DNA of 64,000 nt from Microbacterium neungamense (GTDB lineage: Bacteria > Actinomycetota > Actinomycetes > Actinomycetales > Microbacteriaceae), in contig NZ_CP069717.1 in the NCBI RefSeq assembly GCF_024971095.1, positions 620,001-684,000 of the forward strand. Reading direction: 5' to 3'. The number at the start of each line of letters is the position of its first letter. Within the stretch, counting starts at the first letter, position 1. The notes under the pieces were generated by a model. It was given only the letters and a program-made list of their open reading frames with translations. It did no database searches and was not told the origin of the DNA. Made by a program: the position numbers and the translations under genes. Below are positions 1-8,600 of this stretch, piece after piece.

Positions 1-498
1 CCCGATCACCGCGCCGAGGAACAGGATCGCGCTGCCGACGGCATCCGCGAGCCCCTGCGTGAGCACCGCGTACAGCAGCGTGGTGTCGGTGCCGACGCGC
101 GAGACGAGATCGCCGGTGCGGCGCGCGTCGAACTCGCTGATCGGCAGATGCAGGATGCGACGGATCAGCTGCCGCCGGCTGGAGTACACCACGGCCGTGC
201 CGGTGCGCTGCAGCAGGTAGTGCTGGTAGCCGGAGATGACGGATGCCACGATCACGAAGCCGACCAGCAGCCACACCAGCGCGCCGAGCGTCTCGCCCCG
301 CTGCACCCGGTCGATGACCTGGCCGACCAGCAGCGGCTGCGCGAGGGAGGCGAGCGCGCCGATCACGCTGAGGAGCGCGACGAGGGCGAGCACCCGCTTG
401 TGCTCGAACAGGAAGGGGAGCAGCTGGCGGAAGGTGGCGCGCGGACCGTCGCTCTGCACGCGGCGTCCGCGGCGGCGGGGGGACGCCGTGCGCGACAT
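1..498 (-). CDS. ABC transporter, N-terminal transmembrane part (partial)
   Basis: The frame is open from an ATG at 498 down to the left edge and gives 166 residues without a stop. It starts [13 protein letters not shown] and continues through FLFEHKRVLALVALLSVIG and LVWLLVGFVIVASVI, two membrane segments, then RILHLPISEFDARRTGDLVSRVGTD. The DARRTGDLVSRV stretch is the usual coupling segment of type I ABC exporter membrane domains. Family knowledge suggests a fused permease-ATPase half-transporter; the nucleotide-binding domain lies outside the window, so substrate and pairing are unknown. The gene is divergent from the broken LD-carboxypeptidase, and the 122 bases between them hold both starts. 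Confidence 0.85.
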   Translation of the reverse strand, partial: MSRTASPRRRGRRVQSDGPRATFRQLLPFLFEHKRVLALVALLSVIGALASLAQPLLVGQVIDRVQRGETLGALVWLLVGFVIVASVISGYQHYLLQRTGTAVVYSSRRQLIRRILHLPISEFDARRTGDLVSRVGTDTTLLYAVLTQGLADAVGSAILFLGAVIG

Positions 499-620
499 GA
501 GGGACCTCGTTCCGTGGGGACCGTTCCATCTTCCGATGAGCCGCCTATGCGCCGCCTGTCCGCGGTCTGCCGGCGGCACTCGCGTGCGGTCCGGACCCAC
601 CGACGTGGTGGGATGGACGG

Positions 621-1225
621 ATGCTGATTCCCGCCAAGGCCCGCTCCGGCGACCGCGTCGCGGTGCTCTCGCCCGCGTTCGCCGCGCCCGCCGTCTCGCT
701 CGCGCTGCACGAGCAGGCGATGCGCCGGCTGACCGAGATCACGGGGCTGCTCCCGGTCGAGTACCCCACGACGCGCCGGCTGGATGCGACCCCGGAGGGC
801 CCGCGCGGCGGACGTGAACGCCGCCCTCGCCGACCCCGACATCCGCGCGATCCTGGCGACCATCGGCGGCGACGACCAGATCCTCGTCACACCGCACCTC
901 GATCCGGCGCTCGCGGTGGCCGACCCGAAGCCGTTCCTCGGATACAGCGACAACACCAACATCCTGAACTGGCTGTGGCGGCACGGCGTGGCCGGATTCC
1001 ACGGCGGGTCGACCCAGGTGCACCTGGGGGCGGGCCCGGCCGCGGACGAGATCCACCGCAGGTCGCTGCGCGCCGCCCTGCTGGACGGGGGCGAGCTCGA
1101 GATCACGGAGCCGGGCGAATCGGAAGACTTCGGCCGCCGCTGGCAGGATCCGGCCGCCCTCACCGCGTACGGGGAGCGTGAGCCCACCGAGCCGTGGGTG
1201 TGGGCGGGGCCAGAGCGGCGCGTCC
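621..1225 (+). pseudogene. LD-carboxypeptidase (peptidase S66 family), frameshifted and truncated
   Basis: Peptidase S66 enzymes trim L,D-linked D-alanine from muropeptides or cleave microcin C-like compounds. The first frame reads MLIPAKARSGDRVAVLSPAF and ends its family match at DATPE near 800; the match resumes in the next frame at RARAADVNAALADPDIRAI. One extra G in the GGAGGGCCC stretch near 801-806 explains the switch. The nucleophile segment FLGYSDNTN is present. The match stops after PTEPWVWAGPERRV near 1222, where remnant IS481 sequence on the other strand begins, so the C-terminal Glu/His catalytic half is missing. The truncation makes this a pseudogene even if the frameshift were a sequencing error. 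Confidence 0.85.
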
Positions 1226-1355
1226 ATTTCGCGGCGGTGGGCCAGGAGACACGGAAGTAGTCCGCCGCCGCGGCGACCGTCCACTCCTCGTCGACGATCT
1301 TCTGTGCAAGACGGAGCCTTTGGCGCGGGGTGAGCGCCGCGTTAGCGTGAGACAC
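1220..1355 (-). pseudogene. IS481-family transposase, 5' remnant
   Basis: From a GTG at 1355 the minus strand reads VSHANAALTPRQRLRLAQKI, then VDEEWTVAAAADYFRVSWPT and AAKW. This is the N-terminal helix-turn-helix region of IS481 transposases. After about 43 codons the frame runs into LD-carboxypeptidase sequence, so the DDE core is absent. It differs clearly in sequence from the IS481 copy at 12.9 kb. It marks the left boundary of the insertion-sequence pile and is the likely cause of the carboxypeptidase truncation. Confidence 0.75.
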
Positions 1356-1463
1356 GAGAACCTCCTGGTTCAGAGCGGATGCGGTAGCAGCTCCACTCTG
1401 CCGAGAGGTTCTCGTCACATCAGGGAAGCCAGATCAAACAACCTCCCTGGGCAGTACATCTGA

Positions 1464-1747
1464 TATGTAGTGCCTTGTTGTCAAGAGGGCATGGCGAGGC
1501 GCCGTCCGGGATTGCCCCGGGCGGCGCCTCTTGCTTCGTGGTCGGGCTGGCGGGTGAGCGTGTCGTTGCGACGCGCGGTCAGTCTGATATTCGCGGGTTG
1601 GTTACCGCAGGACGGTTCTTCGGCAGGAGCGGGACCGCGTGTCTAGGAACGAGCGTCGCCCGCATGATGCCGAGCTGCTCATAGGTGTTTCGCGGGTCGC
1701 TCCTCGCGCTGCCACCGGCCGTTGAGATCGCGAAGCAGCTCGAGGGA
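1464..1747. other. Non-coding right end of a split IS110-family element, with hairpin
   Basis: No gene is visible between the IS481 remnant and the IS110 transposase 3' end (1356-1747). The sequence TATGTAGTGCC at 1464-1474 has an inverted, nearly identical partner (reading TATGTAGTAGCC) at 15713-15724, next to the other half of the same transposase. The two are taken as the sub-terminal repeats of one IS110/IS1111-type element. A strong stem lies at 1497-1510 / 1516-1529 (14 pairs with one G-U, 5-nt loop) with no U-tract. In IS110-family elements structured non-coding ends can encode the bridge RNA, so the hairpin may belong to that rather than be a terminator. The element boundaries are inferred. 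Confidence 0.45.
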
Positions 1748-2395
1748 TCAGTCGTTCATCACTGCCAGGGACCAGCACCAGCCGGCGAGTTCTCTCGCGA
1801 CGGCGACGTTCGCGATCGTGGGTCGTTTGCGTCGTTCGATGAACCTGACCCACCGGTCGTGGAGGCGCCTGTTCCCGAGGTCACCGCGGGCACGAGCTAC
1901 GGCGGAGGCTTGTTCCCAACGCCCGTGCATGACAGCGCCGACGTGATAGCGCGGACGATGATGCCAGGCGGATTCGACGAGCAGCCGACGGGCATGGCCG
2001 TTGCCGGTCTTGGTGATGGGTCCCTGCACCCGGGATTGCCCGGACGAGAACTCACTGGGCACGAGTCCGACGAACGATCCGATGCTGTTGCCGGTGAACC
2101 TGTCCCAGTCGCCGATCTCCACGGCCAGAGCAAACGCCGTCAGCGTGCTCACTCCACGCAGACACCCGAGCCTGCGCACGACCGGGGTGAACTCGCTGTC
2201 GGCGGCGAGCTGCTCGATCGCCCGGTCGAGCCGATCCCGGCGTGCCTTGATCTGCAGCACCGTCTCGTACTCCGCATCGAACGCCGCCCGCGACGCGGCG
2301 GTGACCAAGTGCTGCTGGAGCAGCCACCGGTCGTGCTTGGCCGTCCACGCGGCACCATCGTCATAGACGATCCCGTGTCGCAGCAGCAGTTCCCT
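1748..2395 (-). pseudogene. IS110-family transposase, C-terminal half
   Basis: The minus strand encodes ELLLRHGIVYDDGAAWTAKH through RRLGCLRGVSTLTAFALAVE and LVPSEFSSGQSRVQGPITKT to SLAVMND and a stop. The GCLRGVSTLTAFAL and GLVPSE/GPITKTGN segments are the transposase_20 domain of IS110 enzymes, which carries the catalytic serine. The N-terminal DEDD half is missing here but is found at 15159-15608 on the same strand. At the upstream break the frame runs into a 30-bp sequence identical to the left end of the IS3 element at 13.66 kb. One original gene was apparently interrupted by that IS3-type element and the halves were later separated by about 13 kb. Confidence 0.85.
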
Positions 2396-2425
2396 GTGCG
2401 TCAGGATGGGGTGAGACACCAGCAC
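2396..2425. repeat. 30-bp copy of an IS3-family end
   Basis: Bases 2396-2425 are identical to 13656-13685, the left end of the complete IS3 element; both contain GTCAGGATGGGGTGAGACAC. Sequence on either side differs. Here the repeat abuts the IS110 C-terminal half and is followed by unrelated sequence leading to the surface-protein gene. It is read as the stub of an IS3 copy whose body was lost by recombination or deletion. The following 2426-2683 stretch has no gene and holds only the hairpin at 2571-2616. Confidence 0.75.
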
Positions 2426-2570
2426 CCACCCTGCCAGCTGACCCCAGGCCAGCCACTTCAGAGACTTACAGCCGATTCAGATCAGAGCCAGACCGAGACT
2501 GTCGAGACAGGGCAAGCGGTGAGGTCAGGACGGCCGCAGCCCGCCGGTGGGTGAGCGTCGAGCACGTCGG

Positions 2571-2616
2571 GGTCTTCCGAAGAGGAAGGCTTCGGCACCT
2601 TCATCTTCGGAAGACC
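2571..2616 (-). terminator. Strong hairpin downstream of the giant surface-protein gene
   Basis: Arms 2571-2589 and 2598-2616 pair over 19 positions with one mismatch around an 8-nt loop. The hairpin lies about 70 bases past the stop codon of the minus-strand surface-protein gene. There is no clear U-tract, so a terminator or an RNA 3'-end stabiliser is an inference from position and stem strength. Confidence 0.5.
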
Positions 2617-2683
2617 TCGACCCTCATCCGAGACGGACCCACTCCACACCCTCATCTCAGCGGCATCCGTTTGCACCAAACTG

Positions 2684-5600
2684 CTACGACTCGTGCGCGC
2701 GACGTCGACGCAGCAGCAGCACACCACCCAGAATGAGGAGCAGCGCCAGCGCCAGCGCCAGCGCAATCAGCTGCGGCTCCTGACCCGTTGTCGCCAGCGG
2801 CGGTGGCGGGGCAAGCGGGAAGTCCGCCGTCAGCACATCCTCACCGGGACCGACCGTGACCGAGATCTCGGCGGCACCGGCGGTCAGGATGTAGCCGGCG
2901 GCCACCGTCGACAGCACGATCCGCACGGTGTAGTCCCCCGGCGGGACGTCCTCGAACAGGTAGTGGCCGCTTGCGTCCGTCACCGTCGTGGCGATCACCT
3001 CGCCATCCGCGTCGAGCAATTCGATCGTCACCCCGGCGATTCCGGACTCGCCCGAGTCCTGCACGCCGTCACGGTCCGCGTCGTGCCAGACGAAATCACC
3101 GATCGAACCATTCGGCACGTAACCGAAGTCCTGCGTGTCGTCGATTTGCCCGACCCCGTCGACGCTCTGCAGCGTCGTGGTCGACAACCCGTTCGGGACA
3201 CCGGTTGCGTCGTAGCTGGGCGTGTGGCCCGCGGGAGGACCCGAGACGACGGCCACCGAGTACGAGCCGTTCGGCAGGCCGGTGAACGAGTACGCTCCCG
3301 AGTCGTCGGTCACCGTGGTGAGGACGATATCGTCGCCCCCGCCCGGCTCACCGTCCGGGCCGTACCAGGTCGCCTCGATCGTCACGCCGCCGACTCCTGG
3401 CTCGTCCGTTCCCGGCGTTCCGTCGCCGTTCAGGTCGTACCACACCAAGTCTCCCAGTCCGTTCAGGCCCTGGAAGCCGAAGTCCTGGTCGAGCCGCTCA
3501 CGGCCGGTGTCCGGGTTGAGCGAGACGAGCCCGGTGGCGTCTGCGCCACCATCGGGATCACCCGTGTTCGTCGCCGCGTCGGCGATTCCCCCGTTGACCG
3601 TCACCTGGTAGTTGCCGTCCGGCAGCCCGTCGAACCGGTAGTTACCGTGCTCGTCGGTCGTCGTCGTGAAGGTCACGTCGTCGGCGCTTCCGATCACGCC
3701 GTCCGGACCCGCCCACACGAGCGTGACGGGTTGCGCCGGGACGCCGGGCTCGGTCGGGTCCTGCACGCCGTCACCATTCAGGTCAAGCCATACCGTGTCG
3801 CCGATCACGCCCGCACCGACGTAGCCGAAGTCGGCGGTCCGGTGCTCGTCGCCCGTCGCGAGCTCCACGAGGCTCGTTGAATCGAGCCCGCCGTCCTCGT
3901 CGAACGTGGCTTGCAGTCCGCCGGGCAACGTCGACCCGTCGACCGTCACCCGGTACTCGCCCGCAGGCAGGCCGTCGAACAGGTACGTCCCGTCGAGCCC
4001 CGTGACCGTCGTCATGTTCTGATCATCGGCCGTGCCCAGCACACCGTCGGGTCCCGCCCAGGTGAGCACGACGGTCACGCCCGACAGTCCGGGTTCGTCG
4101 TCCTGCGCGCCATCGTGGTTCACGTCGAGCCAGATCGTGTCGCCGATGGACGCCGAACCCCGGTAGCCGAAGTCGGCATCCAGCGCCTCGCGCGCCTCGG
4201 GTGACACGTTCACCGCCGTCGCGTGGTCAAGATCGCCATCCCGGTCGAAGGTCGGCGTCACACCCTCGGGGAGCGTGGCGGGATCGACCTGCACCGAGAA
4301 TGCGCCGTCCGGCAGCCCGTCGAACCGGTACTGACCGTTCGCATCCGTCGTGGTGGTGAGGACGATGTCGTCACCGCCACCCGGGACCCCGTCCGCTCCG
4401 AACCAGGTGAGCGTGACGGTCACCCCGGCGAGCGGGGGCTCCCCGGCGCCGACCGTGCCGTCACCGTCACGATCGAGCCACACAGTGTCGCCGATGACGC
4501 CGGATCCGACAAACCCGAAGTCCTGATGCAGATCGACCGCGGTCAACTCGGTGGTCGAGGTCTGATCCCCGCCGCCGTCGGCGTCGTACGTCTGGCTGAA
4601 CCCACCTGGGACGCCCGAGACCGTCACCGTCCACTCGCCCGGCTGCAGGTTCGGGAACGAGTACTTGCCGTCGGCGTCGGTCGTCGTCGTGAGCACGACA
4701 CCGTTCGGGCCGGTGGCCGTCACCGTGATGCCTGCCAGCCCCGGCTCACCCAGATCTTGCACGCCGTCGGCGTTCCGATCCCACCACACCGTGTCGCCGA
4801 GCAGCGTCTCCGCGTGATAGCCGAAGTCCTGGTCGCGGTTCTCTTCGCCATCGCCGAGTTCGACGACCGACGAGGAGTCGTTCCCGCCGTCGGGATCGCC
4901 CGAGTTCTCGACTCCGGACGGTGGCGCTACGGTCACCGTGTAGGTGCCTGCCGGGAGCCCGGTGAACTCGTACGAGCCGTCGGGTCCGGTGACCGTGGTG
5001 AACCTTGCCGTCTCACCGTTCGGCCCCGAGTACTCGAGCGTCACGGTCACCCCCTCAAGGCCGGACTCGCCCGAATCCTGGACGCCGTCTCCGTCCTGAT
5101 CGAGCCAGACGCGATCGCCGATGAGACCAGAACCGGCGTACCCGAAGTCCTGGTCGAGGTCGTCCTCACCCGGGGCGAGCGTCAGCGTCGATGTCCCGTT
5201 GAGCGGATCGCCCGGGCCTGCCGGCCCGCTGACCTGCTGGTAGCTCTCGTAGCCGTCGGCAAGCGCCACCTGGACGCCGAAGCTGCCCGCGGGCAATCCG
5301 TCGACCAGATACGTGCCGTCTGCGTCGGTTTCGGTCACGTACTCGACATCGTCACCGCCACCCGGCACGCCGTCGGCGCCGTACCAGGTCACCGTCACGG
5401 TCGCCCCCGCGATGCCTGGCTCGGCTGCATCGACCACGCCGTCGCGGTTCTGATCGAACCACACCGTGTCGCCGATCGAACCCGTGCCGCGGAAGCCGAA
5501 GTCCACATCCCGCTTCTTGTCCGACTCCCCGAGCTGGCCGTTCCAGACCCCGTCGGGCGAGGCGAGCCCGCCGTCGAGGTCGTAGCTGGGCGACAGCCCC

Positions 5601-8600
5601 TGGTCGGCGATCGGGTTTCCCGCACCGGTCTGCGTGACGGTCACCCGGTACTGGCCACCGGGCAGGTGGTTCACCAGGTACTGTCCGTTCGCGTCCGTGA
5701 CGGTCGCGTGCGATTCGTCGTCGGCGGTGCCGAACAGGCCATCGGGGCCGGCGTAGAGCACCGTCACCGGCACGCCCGCAAGTCGGGGTTCACCGGATTC
5801 GATCTCACCATCGCCGTCGACATCGAACCAGAGGGTGTCGCCGATCGAGGCGAGGTCGAGCTCGACGTCGACCGTGTCGTCGTTGGACGGGTACGTCGGG
5901 AACACGCGGTCGGGGAACTCGGCGCGGGTGACCTCTGGTAGCCCGAAGCCACTCGCCGACGCGGTGTTCTGGATTTCGGCGCCGTCGACCTCGTGCTCCT
6001 CGTGCCAGTCCGAGGGGACAGCAAGAGAGTAGGTGAACGTGACGGTTTGACCCGGCGCCAGCGGGCCCGCGATCGTCCACGAGAGCGACCCGTCGGTGTG
6101 GTCCGCGTCCGTCGCGGTGATGCCGCCCGCCTGGGCAAGGTCGGTCGCGTCAGTGTAGCCGGTGAGGCGGTCGTCCGGGGTGTCCGAGACCGTCACGTCG
6201 TACGCGTTCGAGGTGCCGGTGTTCGTGACGGTCACCGTATAGGTGAGCACGTCGCCCGGGACCGCGCGGCGCCAGTCGGCGTCACCGGCCTGGCCCACGA
6301 CGCTCTTGTCGAGCGCCAGGTGGGGCTCGACGACCGCGACCGTGGCGTCATCCTGATTGCTCGAGCCGTTGAAGTCGCCAGCGTTCGGGACCGAGCCGGG
6401 CGTGCCCTCGATCGTGTCCGTCGAGTTGAAGTACGTCCCCGCGACGTTCGTCTGCGTGGCACCGTCCGAGACCGTGTCGTTCACGAAGGCGGTGTAGACA
6501 ATCGTGACGACCCGAGCCTCGTCCGTGGCTTCGACATCGCCGATGAAGAAGCCGATCGTGCCCGTCGCGCCGGCGGAGCTCAATGCTTCGGCAGTGAGGT
6601 CGCAGGCGGTCGCGCAGTTCACCGATTGCAGCGCCTCGAACGACACTCCCGAAGGGAGCGTGTCGAGCACCGTGACATCGAACGCGCGCACGTCGGCCGG
6701 AATCGACACCTCAAGCGTGTAGGTGAGGGTCTCGCCGATCGTCGCCGTTGTCGGCTCGACCGTCTTGGCGAACGTGATCTTCGGCTCGGTGAGCGTCTGT
6801 GACGCTTCGCCCCGGTAGCCGGGCACGTCCGTGTCGCCGGCGCGTTCGACCTCGGCGTCGCCCTCGAGTGACGTCGTCGTGGCGACGACGTCATTCGTGA
6901 GGTCGAGGCCAGCCGTCATCGGGTCGTCGACGCTCACCGTGTAGGTGAGCGGCAGGCTCGCGCCCGGCGCGAGCGCGGGAATCGTCCACGTGATCGTGCG
7001 GCTCGCCGGGTCCCAGGTGCCGCCGTTCGTGAGGCTGGACTCCTCGAGGGTCACGCCCACGGGCAGCGTGTCGGTGACCACCGTGTCGTAGGCGGTGCTC
7101 GTGTTCGACCCGCCGTCGAGGCCGTTGCCTGGGGTGACGGTGAAGTTGACGATGTCGCCGGCCGCGACCTGGCCGTCGGCGTCGTCGTGCGCCTTTGTCA
7201 CGCTCAGGTTGGGTTCGACGATCGTCACGGTGGACGTTGCGTCGGGTGCCGCGCCGCCGTCCCACGAGAAACTTGCGGTGTTCACCCGGTTCGTTCCACG
7301 GACGTTGGCCGAGGTGTCGGTGACGCGAGCGGTGACCGTCAGGACGAACTGGTCGTCGCCGCTGTCGATCGGGTTCGCGTAGCTCGCAGGGAAGACGAGG
7401 CTCACGGTCGATCCCGAGACATCGATTGAGAAGTCGCCAGGGATGGGAGCACCGTTGAACGTCGCCGAGGGTGCGGGATCGACGAGTTCGAGCCCGGCGG
7501 GCAGCGAGTCGACGAGCCGCGCGTGCTCGACGGTCGTTCCCTGCGGAACGACGCCCGTGACCGTGTAGGTGACGACTTCGCCGATCGTTGCTTGGCCGAC
7601 TTCGGCGTTGCCGTCGCCCGTCACGCTCGTCACGTGCGACTTACTGAGCAGCGCATACTCGACGACGATCTGCGCGGTGTCATACGCGGGGGCCGTGTTC
7701 GGCGTGAGGGTCGGGTCGATGTTGTTGCTCGGCACGTGCACGTACGGGGTGCCGTTGTTCGTCGGATTCTCGAACTGGCGCACGCCCGCGTGGTTCGTGA
7801 GCACCGTGCCCGGAGCGTAGGTGTCCGGAATCGTGAGCGAGTAGCCGAGCGTGATGCTGCCGACAGCAGGCACGGTGATGCCGTCCCACTGCAGGTACGC
7901 GCCGTCGGCCGAATCGACACAGGTCGCTCCGTCCGGGTTCACCGTCACGTCGGCGCACACGATCCCCGCGGGCAGCAGGTCGCGTACCGAGGTGTTCACC
8001 GCATCGATGCCGCCCGAGTTGGCGACGGTCACGGTGTAGGGTACGACGTCGCCACCGAGCACCGGGGCCGTCTGGGTCGTTGCCTTGTCGAGCGTGATCT
8101 GTGGTGCGAGGTACGGTGCGGTCGCCATTTCGCGGGCCTGGAACACCTGTCCGGCCGAGTTGGGGTACGAGAGCTTCGCCAGGTTGGTGAGAGCCGCCCC
8201 GCTCACGATCAGTTCAGGGTGGGTGATCCGTGTTTCGACCACGACTTGGAACACCCCGCCGCCGTTGACGTCCGGCAGGGTCCAGCTGAGCATCGGCTCG
8301 GTCGAGGCGTCGAACGTCACCTGGCCGAGGTCGATCGAGTTCGTCGGTCCGGCAGTGAAGTTCACGTAGGTGAAGCCGTCTGGCAAGAAGTCGCGGACCA
8401 CGGGGCCGAGCGTGTCGACGCCGCTCGGGAAGGGCACGGTGACCAGCCAGCACACGGTGTCGCCGGGACGGTAGTTGCCTTCGGCGACGTCCGGGGAGTA
8501 GACGACGGCCGGGTCGGAGCAGTTGAGCGAGCCGTCGACCGCGTTCGACACCTGCTTGTCGATGAGGACGCCGGTCGCGGACTGTCCGGCCGCGGTGTCG

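Noticed and set aside
1497..1529. Ordinary intrinsic terminator
   Set aside because: The stem is strong but has no U-tract and lies in the non-coding end of an IS110 element, so a structural or bridge-RNA origin is at least as likely.
4223..5941. Plus-strand open frame of 572 codons inside the surface-protein gene
   Set aside because: It runs antisense to the repetitive SdrD B repeats; its apparent periodicity is the echo of those repeats.
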